From positions 1-64,000 of the forward strand of contig NZ_LWSK01000003.1 in assembly GCF_001642955.1 (NCBI RefSeq): 64,000 nucleotides of DNA. The letters are read 5' to 3'. Below, piece after piece: positions 7,360-19,592 of the stretch. Both the position numbers and the translations under genes were made by a program. Below the pieces are notes generated by a model that was given only the letters and a program-made list of their open reading frames with translations, was not told the DNA's origin and did not search any database. The stretch's first letter is position 1. Each line of letters starts with the position of its first letter. This stretch comes from Rubripirellula obstinata. GTDB taxonomy: Bacteria > Planctomycetota > Planctomycetia > Pirellulales > Pirellulaceae.

Positions 7360-9003
7360 ATGAATTCACTCTTTCGACCTGCGATTTTCCTATTCAGTTC
7401 TTTGCTGTGCAGTTGCGTCGGGTTCGCCCAGCAACCATCGACCCAATCGCCATCGACTCAGTCGCCATCGACTCAGCAACCATCGACTCAGCAACCACCG
7501 GGCCAGATTCCACCGAGCATCGAAGAGATTGATCAGGTCGCCGCATCGGGGCCGTTCACGGCGACTTGGAAGTCACTGGAAGGCTACGGAATTCCCGAGT
7601 GGTACAAGGACGCCAAACTTGGCATCTTCATTCACTGGGGTGTCTACAGTGTTCCGGCGTACGGAAGCGAGTGGTATCCGCGGAACATGTATATCGAGGC
7701 CGATGGCCCCCAGGGTGATGTCTTTCGTCACCACAAGAAGACTTGGGGTGATCAGTCCAAATTCGGTTACAAGGATTTCATTCCTATGTTTCAGGCCGAG
7801 AACTTTGACGCGGAATCCTGGCTAGCGCTCTTCAAGGAAGCGGGGGCGAAGTACATCGTTCCGGTTGCCGAGCACCATGATGGCTTTCCCATGTACGATT
7901 GCTCGTATACCCGCTGGGATGCGACCGAGATGGGACCGAAGCGTGACATTGTGGGTGAGCTTGCCAAGGCGTCAAAAGCAACCGGAATTAAGTTTGGTGT
8001 TAGTAGCCATCGTGCTTTTAACTGGGCTTTCTACCCACGCAACCAATCCTTCGACAACGCAAATCCACAGTACGAAGAATTCTACGGTCGCGCCATTCCT
8101 GCGTTGTTTGAGAAGGAAACGGTCGACTATCGAAACCACTACCCGCCCTACGATGACCAGTTTCGAGAAGAGTGGCTGCTGCGAACCGCTGAGTTGGTGA
8201 AAAAGTACGACCCTGATTTGGTCTGGTTTGACTTCGCGATCGCGGTTGACAAAGAAAAACCTTACGACCAACAAATGATGGTCGAAGAACTGCGTCGCTT
8301 TGCCGCTTACTACTACAACTTATCGGCGAGTCGTGGCAAAACGGGGATCATCAATTACAAATGGAATGCGTTTCCTGAACAAGCCGCTGTCTTGGATTTG
8401 GAACGCAGCAAGATGGACGCGATTCGTGAACCGTTCTGGCAAACCGATACGGCGGTTAGTTCAAGTTCATGGGGGTACACCGAAAACCAGCAGTATAAAA
8501 CGCCCGATCGATTGGTTGATGATTTGATTGACATCGTCGCAAAGAATGGCTGCCTACTGCTAAACATCGGCCCGCGTCCAGACGGCACCATTCCCGAACA
8601 GGACCAAGAAATCCTGCGGGAAATTGGTGGCTGGCTGAAGGTCAACGGCGAAGCGATCTATGGTTCGCGACCTTGGGAAACCTACGGTGAAGGCCCCACC
8701 GGGACTGCCACCGGCCACTTATCGGAAGACAAGAATAAACCGTTTACCGAGCATGACATTCGCTTTACTAAAAAAGGCGACGTGCTCTATGCGATCCCTT
8801 TGGAATGGCCGGCCAGCAATCAGGTAACGATCAAGACGCTCGGCAAGAGTTCGACACGGTACACCGATGCAATCAAATCAATCTCATTGCTGGGAAGCGA
8901 TGCCGAACTGCAATGGGATCGTAGCGAGGACGGATTGACGGTGACCTTACCGAGCGAACCATCCTGCAAGTATGCGTATGGTTTGAAAATCGAATCGCTG
9001 TAG
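7360..9003 (+). CDS. GH29 alpha-L-fucosidase family, possibly alpha-L-galactosidase
   Basis: 547 residues with a signal peptide (1-23, ends GFAQQ). A linker of five PSTQ(Q/S) repeats (25-48) follows, encoded by a 15-bp tandem repeat. The catalytic domain has GIFIHWGVYSVPAYGSEWY (88-106), EHHDGF (171-176) and YDPDLVWFDFA, in which Asp291 sits at the GH29 nucleophile position. Length and order fit the family. GH29 releases alpha-L-fucose. In this setting the sugar could be L-galactose, which differs from L-fucose only by the 6-hydroxyl and is half of porphyran once desulfated. The L-galactose-type pathway at 19593-24503 and the absence of other fucan enzymes support this, but substrate choice is inference. 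It lies between the sigma/FecR pair and a LacZ-like GH2. Confidence 0.85.
   Translation: MNSLFRPAIFLFSSLLCSCVGFAQQPSTQSPSTQSPSTQQPSTQQPPGQIPPSIEEIDQVAASGPFTATWKSLEGYGIPEWYKDAKLGIFIHWGVYSVPAYGSEWYPRNMYIEADGPQGDVFRHHKKTWGDQSKFGYKDFIPMFQAENFDAESWLALFKEAGAKYIVPVAEHHDGFPMYDCSYTRWDATEMGPKRDIVGELAKASKATGIKFGVSSHRAFNWAFYPRNQSFDNANPQYEEFYGRAIPALFEKETVDYRNHYPPYDDQFREEWLLRTAELVKKYDPDLVWFDFAIAVDKEKPYDQQMMVEELRRFAAYYYNLSASRGKTGIINYKWNAFPEQAAVLDLERSKMDAIREPFWQTDTAVSSSSWGYTENQQYKTPDRLVDDLIDIVAKNGCLLLNIGPRPDGTIPEQDQEILREIGGWLKVNGEAIYGSRPWETYGEGPTGTATGHLSEDKNKPFTEHDIRFTKKGDVLYAIPLEWPASNQVTIKTLGKSSTRYTDAIKSISLLGSDAELQWDRSEDGLTVTLPSEPSCKYAYGLKIESL
7432..7502 (+). repeat. 15-bp tandem repeats encoding a PSTQ linker
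   Basis: Successive units of the type CAGCAACCATCGACT encode QQPST/QSPST five times between the signal peptide and the GH29 catalytic domain. Such arrays expand and contract by slippage, so the linker length probably varies among strains. Confidence 0.7.
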
Positions 9004-9051
9004 TTTCTATCGGGGTTCTTGGGCGAATTCAGTAGCTGATGACCAAGATCC

Positions 9052-12627
<3,576 letters not shown>

Positions 12628-12751
12628 CGCTGGAAAAGAGCTCTTCGCGGAGCATCTCGGGCCGTTTGCCCTGAAATCTCCCAGGCATAATCCGTGGCAC
12701 AAGGATTCGCTGAAATGGCGTAAAACCCCGGCTGCCACATGAACTAAAGCT

Positions 12752-12767
12752 AAATTGTCAACAATTT
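12752..12767. promoter_or_regulatory. Candidate operator, TGTTAACA family with one central change
   Basis: AAATTGTCAACAATTT is an 8+8 palindrome with one central mismatch. It lies between the GH2 gene (ends 12627) and the PEP-CTERM gene (starts 12890). It differs from the perfect site at 3488 only by C for T in the core. Confidence 0.55.
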
Positions 12768-12889
12768 ACAGAAAACGTCAATTATCAGTATTTTCACCGC
12801 CACCATGTAGCGAACGGGGGAGAAGTACGTAAGAGACGCCATTTGTAGGCGTTTGTGCGCACAAATTCTCCAAGTAAAAGGCATCAACA

Positions 12890-13660
12890 ATGGTACGAAG
12901 CTTCTCAAAACTCTCCCTTATTCTGGCCAGCGTAACGCTGCTTAGCGTCGCTATCGGCTCGTCCGCCAATGCGGCAATGGTGACTCTGTATGACTCTGAT
13001 TTCACCACTGCCGACGGATTCACCGAAGGTGCCGACATCAATGGCATTGATGGTTGGACCGCGCAAGTCCAACTTGATTCGTTCAACGTCGGTAGCAACG
13101 GTGAAGTTCAATTTGCCAACTTTGTGCGTGGCTACAATGCTGCCACGGCATTCGCGGTCGGCGACACGATCGAAATTACGGCCAGCGTCAAATCGATCGG
13201 TGGGAACAACCCCGGCTTTGATGCCAACATTTTCAGTTTAGGATTGACTAGCGGCACCGACCTGGGGACTCTCGGTAACGAGGCTGGAGTTCTGCTCGGT
13301 GGACAGGGCTCTAATTTTCGGCTTGCGACTCAGTCCAATGCTGGCCGAACCGATGCCGGCACCATTGACACCGCATTTCACGATTTGACGACCAGCATTA
13401 CCAAGTCTGCCACTGCGAATCAGTTTGACGTAACGGGAAGCTTCAACGGCGTGAGTTTGACACCGTTCACTGTGACCAACGCAGGCTTGTACAGTGCGAG
13501 CACTGTCAACACGGTTATCTTTTCGCAAGGCCAAACCAATGTTGGCGGCATTGCCCTTGATTCCCTGAACGTGACGGTCACCGCCATTCCAGAACCCTCC
13601 TCAATGGCCTTGGTTGGCCTAGGTGGAATTGGAATGTTAGTTCGTCGCCGTCGCCGATAG
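12890..13660 (+). CDS. PEP-CTERM sorted secreted protein
   Basis: 256 residues. An N-terminal signal (1-28, ends SANAAM) precedes a beta-rich body without catalytic motifs (YDSDFTTADGFTEGADINGI onward). The C-terminus is a classic PEP-CTERM tail: IPEPSSM, a short hydrophobic helix (ALVGLGGIGMLV) and RRRRR. Such tails direct the protein to an exosortase-like system for processing or anchoring at the cell surface. The body resembles all-beta sandwich domains that often bind carbohydrate, but I cannot assign it. The candidate operator 120 bases upstream and the position between GH2 and GH16 genes suggest expression with the galactan enzymes. Confidence 0.8.
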   Translation: MVRSFSKLSLILASVTLLSVAIGSSANAAMVTLYDSDFTTADGFTEGADINGIDGWTAQVQLDSFNVGSNGEVQFANFVRGYNAATAFAVGDTIEITASVKSIGGNNPGFDANIFSLGLTSGTDLGTLGNEAGVLLGGQGSNFRLATQSNAGRTDAGTIDTAFHDLTTSITKSATANQFDVTGSFNGVSLTPFTVTNAGLYSASTVNTVIFSQGQTNVGGIALDSLNVTVTAIPEPSSMALVGLGGIGMLVRRRRR

Positions 13661-13679
13661 CAACCCTTTGTTGCAGTCG

Positions 13680-13722
13680 AGCCTGGTTCGTGTTTGGAAA
13701 CAAATCGAGCCAGGCTTTTTTT
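13680..13722 (+). terminator. Rho-independent terminator after the PEP-CTERM gene
   Basis: AGCCTGGTTCG (13680-13690) pairs with CGAGCCAGGCT (13706-13716), with one G-T pair, and a run of seven T follows (13716-13722). It lies 20 bases after the PEP-CTERM stop, which separates that gene from the GH16 gene downstream. Confidence 0.8.
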
Positions 13723-13807
13723 AGCTCCGACCCTTGTTCGTCTTCCCTGGCTTGCCTGCCCCTGGCTCGTCCGACTCGGTCGAACCGAACTCATTTCGTT
13801 GGATATC

Positions 13808-15550
13808 ATGTCGTCGCTCCGTAATTTTATCCTTTTAGCGGTTTGCATCCTAGCAATCTCGGTTGCCAGCGGTGCTGAACCGGTTCCCACCCAAGGTCTC
13901 TTGCTGTGGCTGGATGCCGATGAACCAGCATCATTGTCGGTGGATGGCCAAGGGAATGTGCAGGCTTGGAAGTGTAAGGCGAATCCTAAAAACGAATTGA
14001 CGGTCAACGGCAATGGCCGGATTCATCGAATCGAGAACGCTGTCGCCGGAAACGATGCGATCGAATTTGATGGCAACGCATCTCTTCGACAATCCGCACT
14101 GAAAAACGAGCTTGGCAATCTGTCGATCTTTGTGGTCAGCCGCCGGCAATCCGGCGGTGATGACATCGCTGATAACATCGCTGATGATGGCGACACTTGG
14201 CAGCGTCTGGTTTCATCGACACCGGGGCCTGGGATTCCCGACACCGACGCGCCTGGATTCTTCGTCGTTTCGCAGGTCGGCAAAAAAGGAAAGTCGGTCG
14301 CCTATAAAACTCAAGTCAGTGAAGCGTTCCCGCAACAGGCTTCTGCCCAAACGCTTTCGATCGCAGGCAGCGCGGCACACGGCGCACAGCGTTTTCAAGG
14401 CCAGATCTGCGAGGTGCTGATCTACGATCGTCACTTCCAAGACGAAGCGTCGATCCACGCCATTCGATCTTACCTAGCAAAGAAATGGAACGCACAACTT
14501 ACTGCTTACCAGAACGGTTGGACGCGTACCGGCGACCTGCCCAACCCACCGGTTCGTATCAGCGACACCTTGCCACTTTCGGATCAAAATGATCTTGGTG
14601 GCTGGGTGCCCGTGGCGAGCGTCAGCGATGAATTCGATGGCAGTCAATTGAACCAGGACAAATGGATGCCGCGAAGCCCGTATTGGCTGGGCCGACCGCC
14701 AGCGTTCTTTCACGAAAGCAACGTGAAAGTATCCGATGGGCAACTGCATCTGACGTTTCGTAAGGGCGAAGTTCCCGAAATGGCGGACAAAGAGGAATAT
14801 CACACCTACACATCGGCCTACGTTCGCAGCAAGCAAGCGATCAAGTACGGTTACTATGAAGTGCGTGCGAAACCGATGTCATCGGCGGCATCGAGTTCCT
14901 TCTGGCTGTCGGGCCGCGAAAACAAATTCTGGACCGAGATTGACGTCTTCGAAATCGGAGCCGGCGCGAAAGGCTTCGAGCGAAAATACAACATGCACGT
15001 GCATGTCTTTGAGACGCCGAAAGAAAAACGGCACTGGGATCAGGGTGCCGTCTGGTTGTCACCTTGGGATTTGGATAGTGACTACCACGTCTACGGCCTG
15101 CAGTGGGATCAGCACAAAATCATTTGGTTCGTCGATGGTGTGCCCGTCGCGCGGATGGAGAACACGGATTGGCATAACTCGTTAAACGTGATCGTGGATA
15201 CCGAGTCGATGTTCAATTGGTTCGGACAGATCGACGATGCGGACCTGCCGTCGACTTATTCGATCGACTACATCCGCGGTTGGCAACGAAAATCTCCGGC
15301 ACCGGAGGACTCACTCGATGAATTCTTAACTTCGTTGACAGATCAGACGGAAGACACACCATCGGTTCTAGGTCAACAGCGAGATTGGACCGACATCACC
15401 GGCCGCCACACGATCACAGCAACCGCCATCGCCATCCAACAAGGTTGGGTCAAACTGAAACTCAGCAACGGCACGATGAAGGATGTACCAATCGATCGAC
15501 TCAGCAAAGATGACCAGCAGCTTCTGAAGCGATCCCCATCGAAAGAATGA
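13808..15550 (+). CDS. LamG - GH16 - SHD1 fusion, agarase/porphyranase-like
   Basis: 580 residues from the ATG at 13808 (signal MSSLRNFILLAVCILAISVA). Three parts: a LamG/concanavalin-like domain (about 25-228, starting QGLLLWLDADEP); a GH16 domain (about 270-515) with SDEFDGSQLNQDKW, YWLGRPPAFF and the catalytic motif EIDVFE (Glu377 nucleophile, Asp379, Glu382 acid/base); and a C-terminal SHD1-like domain (about 525-575, WTDITGRHTITA... to VPIDRLSKDDQQLL), a small module frequent in planctomycete secreted proteins. The LamG part probably binds polysaccharide. The SHD1 role is unknown. The enzyme should act as an endo-beta-galactanase on agar or porphyran. A terminator precedes it, so it has its own promoter. 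Confidence 0.85.
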   Translation: MSSLRNFILLAVCILAISVASGAEPVPTQGLLLWLDADEPASLSVDGQGNVQAWKCKANPKNELTVNGNGRIHRIENAVAGNDAIEFDGNASLRQSALKNELGNLSIFVVSRRQSGGDDIADNIADDGDTWQRLVSSTPGPGIPDTDAPGFFVVSQVGKKGKSVAYKTQVSEAFPQQASAQTLSIAGSAAHGAQRFQGQICEVLIYDRHFQDEASIHAIRSYLAKKWNAQLTAYQNGWTRTGDLPNPPVRISDTLPLSDQNDLGGWVPVASVSDEFDGSQLNQDKWMPRSPYWLGRPPAFFHESNVKVSDGQLHLTFRKGEVPEMADKEEYHTYTSAYVRSKQAIKYGYYEVRAKPMSSAASSSFWLSGRENKFWTEIDVFEIGAGAKGFERKYNMHVHVFETPKEKRHWDQGAVWLSPWDLDSDYHVYGLQWDQHKIIWFVDGVPVARMENTDWHNSLNVIVDTESMFNWFGQIDDADLPSTYSIDYIRGWQRKSPAPEDSLDEFLTSLTDQTEDTPSVLGQQRDWTDITGRHTITATAIAIQQGWVKLKLSNGTMKDVPIDRLSKDDQQLLKRSPSKE

Positions 15551-15796
15551 CAACTTGGCAAACAGCCCCGACTAATCCGAGCAGTTGTTGAAGATCAAGC
15601 AAGCAAGATAGGGTTTCCTAGACGAACTACCTGGCACCTTTGACCTGACCACCCCATCGATTTGTTTTAGCAGTTTCCTCCGTTCTACCCGGTCGAATTA
15701 TCGCTACCAACGGACTGTGCTCTGGAGACAATAACTAACGACTATTAGCAGTTTATTTTTTTGGGTTTCCCTTATCTCGTCATTTTGGAGTTAAGC

Positions 15797-17008
15797 ATGG
15801 TTAGGCGTCATCGTCTTGGGTTTACATTGGTCGAACTGCTGGTGGTCATTGCCATCATCGGTGTGTTGGTGGGGCTGTTGTTACCCGCCGTACAGGCCGC
15901 TCGCGAAGCAGCGCGGCGAATGAGTTGCAGCAACAATTTCAAACAAATCGGATTGGCGATTCACAATTACCACTCTGCCTACAACCGTTTGCCGCAGCAT
16001 TTGGGAGGAACGACTTCCGACATCAGCAATGCCTTTAACGTCTCACTGCTCAATCCCGGCCACAACCGATTAGAACTGAGTGCGACGGTAGGCCTGACGC
16101 CATTTATGGAACAGCAGGCATTGTGGGAACAAATCAGCAACCCGTTCCGCCCTGAGGGATCAACGACGTTCAGCTTTTCGGCGATGGGTCCCTGTCCTAA
16201 CATGGCGATCGCCAACCATGGGGTCACTCGTTACGACCCCTGGATGACGGAATTGCCAATGTTGCGTTGCCCCAGTGATCCAGGCATTGGTTTGCCTGGG
16301 CAAGGACGCACCAATTATGCAGTCTGTTTAGGCGACGCCGCACACAAGGGAGCAACAGGAGCCCTGGACCACGATGGGTCCTCAACGACCGATCTAGCCC
16401 AGGACACTCGTGCTGCACAGCGAGGTGTGTTTGTGCCTCGATTTAAAACTGCTTTTCGAGACGTCTTGGATGGGTTGTCCAACACAATCTGCATGGGCGA
16501 AATCGTTACCGACTTGGGGGATAACGATGTTCGCACCGTGGCCACCGAGTCGGGCGGCAACCTGTTCGGTGACAACGGAGCGATGTTGTGCAACGGTTTT
16601 CGCGACCCAACGCGTCCACAATTTTGGGGCAGCGGCACTCAACAGGGCACCGCCGAAGAACGCCGTGGACTCAAATGGGCCTATGGTCGAATCTTTTATT
16701 CTGGGATGAACACAATCCTGCCGCCCAACCGGGAGGTGTGCATGAGCGGGATGGGTCCCAACCTCCACAACTTCGAAGGCGTTTGTCCGCCCAGCAGTCG
16801 TCACCAAGGTGGTTGCCATGTGTTAATGACCGACGGTGCCATTAAGTTTGTGACGGATTCCATCGAAGCGGGAAACAGCAATAGCCGGCAAGTTCGCCGC
16901 GAAGCGACTGTGACCAATTACTTACCCGGCGGTTCCGAGAGCCCGTTTGGTTTGTGGGGATCTTTGGGGACTCGAGCATCGAAGGAGGTGATCGATGCTG
17001 AGTTCTAA
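15797..17008 (+). CDS. DUF1559 pseudopilin-like protein (second copy)
   Basis: 403 residues from the ATG at 15797, which has GGAG nine bases upstream and starts MVRRHRLGFTLVELLVVIAI. This is the prepilin-type N-terminus of the DUF1559 family. The body has GRTNYAVCLGDAAHKG and FRDVLDGLSNTICMGEIVTD, and the end has SSRHQGGCHVLMTDGAIKF. It matches the copy at 2105 closely in the first 60 residues and in the SNTI.GEI and HQGG.HVLM.DG blocks. Presumed exported and surface-associated; function unestablished. The next gene (lipoprotein) overlaps its 3' end by 14 bases, so the two are translationally linked. Confidence 0.9.
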   Translation: MVRRHRLGFTLVELLVVIAIIGVLVGLLLPAVQAAREAARRMSCSNNFKQIGLAIHNYHSAYNRLPQHLGGTTSDISNAFNVSLLNPGHNRLELSATVGLTPFMEQQALWEQISNPFRPEGSTTFSFSAMGPCPNMAIANHGVTRYDPWMTELPMLRCPSDPGIGLPGQGRTNYAVCLGDAAHKGATGALDHDGSSTTDLAQDTRAAQRGVFVPRFKTAFRDVLDGLSNTICMGEIVTDLGDNDVRTVATESGGNLFGDNGAMLCNGFRDPTRPQFWGSGTQQGTAEERRGLKWAYGRIFYSGMNTILPPNREVCMSGMGPNLHNFEGVCPPSSRHQGGCHVLMTDGAIKFVTDSIEAGNSNSRQVRREATVTNYLPGGSESPFGLWGSLGTRASKEVIDAEF

Positions 17009-17213
17009 TCGACATCCCATGTCTCGCTCTGCTTGCTTCTTGGCTTTCATCGGCGTGGTCACCCTAAGCCTAGCGGGGTGTGATCAATCCAACGAAGGCG
17101 TCGTGACGCCCAAGAGCGAGATTGATCAATACTTAGAAGACAACCCCGACGCCCAAGAGGCGGCCGACAAGATGTTTCAAGCGCCTGGCGGCGCGGCCAA
17201 AGACAAGTCTTAA
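16995..17213 (+). CDS. Small lipoprotein paired with the DUF1559 gene
   Basis: 72 residues. The ATG at 16995 has an excellent Shine-Dalgarno (GAAGGAGGTG at 16980-16989) inside the end of the DUF1559 gene. An alternative ATG at 17019 would give the more compact signal MSRSACFLAFIGVVTLSLAG. The lipobox LAGC marks the lipidated Cys. The mature part is about 45 residues, acidic then Ala/Gly/Lys-rich. It mirrors the lipoprotein at 1804 in size, composition and pairing, although the sequences differ. Function unknown. Confidence 0.8.
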   Translation: MLSSNRHPMSRSACFLAFIGVVTLSLAGCDQSNEGVVTPKSEIDQYLEDNPDAQEAADKMFQAPGGAAKDKS

Positions 17214-17218
17214 ATCCT

Positions 17219-19579
17219 TTGACGCATCGCAAACTTCAGATCGAATCGCTCGAAGGTCGGCGGCTTCTTGCTGTTACGTCCTCCGAACTGCTTGCCATCG
17301 GTGTCCAGCAACGAACCGTTGATGCGATCGAAAGCAGTTCGATGCGGGATGATTTTCTGGATCAAGAAATCTTGGCGACGGTCGTGTCAGCCATTGCCAG
17401 TTCCAAGGTTCCCGTCGGTGTTACCGATGTGATCGATACCGACGCCGGGTTGTTGACGATCGCCACCGGTGGTCCAGGTCGGACCTATCACATCGTTGGT
17501 GATCGAGTTTTGGCTGACGGAACCGAGATCGATGTTCCCCCCGATACGACCATCTACGTCGAAGGCAGTATCTACAAGCGGGGCCAATTCGCGGACGTTC
17601 AGAATCTGACCCTCGAAAACACCGGTTCCGACGCCGACCTAATCTTCCGCGTTCGTGAAGACAACGTTCAACTTATCGGAATCGACAATGCGTTGTTGCA
17701 TAGCAACCCGGACCTAGCCAGTACCGCCGGTCACGCGACGGCGGTTTACATCGCTGGTAGCGCTGAAAACGTCGTGGTCGACGGGTTCGAAATTGCCCAC
17801 GTTTGGGAAGGCATGACTGCTCGTTACGGAGCCAAAGATATCTTGTTCATCAACAACCATATCCGCGACACCGTCAATCGTGCGATCTGGATGTTGGGTT
17901 CAGAAGATTCGTCCGTGGTTCACAACTTCGTTGTCAACGCGGGTGCTGATACCATTGATTTTGATGCCTTTACCGACGCCAATGTTGCTTACGAAAACAT
18001 ATCGATCGGCGCTGGACGCTTCGCTGGCTTTGTCGAAGAAGCCGCACATGACAGTTTCTTTGTGCGCAACCAGGCTTTGATCGTGGATCTAAACAACCCC
18101 AACCGCCGCTTCATGCTGGGATGGGCCGACAACGGAACGACTCAAAAAATATTCGACAATTCAGGACTGCAGACGACTGACAACTACTTCATCGAAAACC
18201 TTAGCTTTGACGACAACACGGTTCAACGATCCAACGGACACTTCTTTGCGAAGTCGGGCGAAGGTGGCAAAGGTCCGAGCTACTTTTGGGCGAATCAGGG
18301 TTTTGGCGGAACCGGACAGTCCACGGAGTTTTTTGCCAATTCCCAGTGGCTCGATTTCGTTCCCATCGTCGGTGGCACCGACAACTCGGTCAACGGAACT
18401 CGCCTGCTCGCAGAGCTCAACGCGATGTATAACGGTTCGATCATCGTTGATCTTGAAATTGATGAACACGACGACGACTTTTCAGTCGGCGACCTTTCAA
18501 TTCGTGAAGCCATCGACCTGGCTGGTGGTCTAACCCATCCTCCGCAAATCACATTTTCTGACGCGGTACTCGCTGGCGAATATGTCGATTTCGGTGATGC
18601 GCCGGAATCTTTCCGGACATCGATCGTCCGATACGGTCCAGCGCATTTGGCGATCGGACCACGTCTAGGATCGCTGCGTGACGGCGAAACCAACGGACAA
18701 CCTACGCCGATTGCCGACGGAGAAGGGGTTGATGATGATGGAGTGTTGTTCGGTCGAATCGTTGCTGGAAACGCGGCGGGAATCAATGTCGATCTACAAA
18801 ACGCTGCCAGCGCGCATGTCGACGCTTGGATCGACTTTGACCAGGACGGAGCATTCAACGATGATGAGAGAATCCTTAATAAAGCGGCGGTCGGTGCCGG
18901 TGTGCAAACGCTGAACTACACGGTTCCTTCGGAAGCGTTGTCCGGGCAAACCGTCGCGCGTGTCCGAGTCAGTTCCGATGGAGAGCTTGCTGCGTTGGGG
19001 GTCGCCGCGGATGGCGAAGTCGAAGACTACTTGGTGACAGTAGGCCCGGTCGCTAGCGTTTCAGGTTGGGTGGTCAATTCCGGTCAACCGACTCGTTCAG
19101 AATTGACATCGATTGAGATTCAATTTGATTCGATGGTGGATCCCGTCGCCAGCGATTTCGTGCTGCGTCATTCAACCACCGGCGTCGCCGTAACCGGGAT
19201 TGCAGTGGTCAATGACAGTGACGCTGTGTCGACTCGATCGACATTGACCTTCACCGGCGGAGCTTTCGTCATCACGGGCACCCAGCCCAGTGTCTTACCA
19301 ACGCTGGCTGACGGAGCCTATGAACTAAGTTATCGCCCGACGCTTGATCAAAGCGATTCTGTCATCCCGATCGATCATTTGTTTCGCCTGTTTGGACTCA
19401 CCGACGTGGGCGATGGCAACCGGACGGTAGGCTTAAGTGACTTCGCGGCGTTTCGTTCGGTGTTTGGTAGTGCATCAACCGACAACAACTTCCGCAGCGA
19501 TCTGGACGCTGACCGAAATGGAATGATCGGCTTGAGCGACTTCGCCGCCTTTCGAGCTAATTTCGGTTTGGGCCAATAG
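17219..19579 (+). CDS. Surface beta-helix protein with GEVED domain and dockerin-like tail
   Basis: 786 residues from a TTG start five bases after the lipoprotein stop. The N-terminus MTHRKLQIESLEGRRLLAV has the LExRxLLA motif of planctomycete surface proteins. Residues about 80-370 form a right-handed parallel beta-helix (NVVVDGFEIAHVWEGMTARY, ILFINNHIRDTVNRAIWMLG), the fold of polysaccharide lyases and glycan-binding proteins. A GEVED domain follows (about 455-605, DFGDAPESFRTS... to DGEVEDYLVTV), then a beta domain, then a dockerin-like pair of calcium loops at 725-785 (VGLSDFAAFRSVFG and IGLSDFAAFRANFG). No catalytic residues are evident. Its location in the GH16 block suggests binding or cleaving an algal glycan; lyase activity is speculation. 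The same GEVED plus tail ends the GH16 protein at 56108. Confidence 0.75.
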   Translation: MTHRKLQIESLEGRRLLAVTSSELLAIGVQQRTVDAIESSSMRDDFLDQEILATVVSAIASSKVPVGVTDVIDTDAGLLTIATGGPGRTYHIVGDRVLADGTEIDVPPDTTIYVEGSIYKRGQFADVQNLTLENTGSDADLIFRVREDNVQLIGIDNALLHSNPDLASTAGHATAVYIAGSAENVVVDGFEIAHVWEGMTARYGAKDILFINNHIRDTVNRAIWMLGSEDSSVVHNFVVNAGADTIDFDAFTDANVAYENISIGAGRFAGFVEEAAHDSFFVRNQALIVDLNNPNRRFMLGWADNGTTQKIFDNSGLQTTDNYFIENLSFDDNTVQRSNGHFFAKSGEGGKGPSYFWANQGFGGTGQSTEFFANSQWLDFVPIVGGTDNSVNGTRLLAELNAMYNGSIIVDLEIDEHDDDFSVGDLSIREAIDLAGGLTHPPQITFSDAVLAGEYVDFGDAPESFRTSIVRYGPAHLAIGPRLGSLRDGETNGQPTPIADGEGVDDDGVLFGRIVAGNAAGINVDLQNAASAHVDAWIDFDQDGAFNDDERILNKAAVGAGVQTLNYTVPSEALSGQTVARVRVSSDGELAALGVAADGEVEDYLVTVGPVASVSGWVVNSGQPTRSELTSIEIQFDSMVDPVASDFVLRHSTTGVAVTGIAVVNDSDAVSTRSTLTFTGGAFVITGTQPSVLPTLADGAYELSYRPTLDQSDSVIPIDHLFRLFGLTDVGDGNRTVGLSDFAAFRSVFGSASTDNNFRSDLDADRNGMIGLSDFAAFRANFGLGQ

Positions 19580-19592
19580 ATCGTTTGTTGTC

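Noticed and set aside
7360-9003. Proof of a fucoidan locus
   Set aside because: GH29, FucU and FucP alone suggest fucose, but the GH16/GH117/GH2 set, the anhydrogalactose pathway and the tagaturonate epimerase all point to red-algal galactan. No GH107, GH168 or GH141-type gene was seen.
17219-19579. Confident call as a polysaccharide lyase
   Set aside because: The beta-helix fold is shared by many non-enzymatic surface proteins, and no catalytic Lys/Arg or acidic pair could be pointed out.
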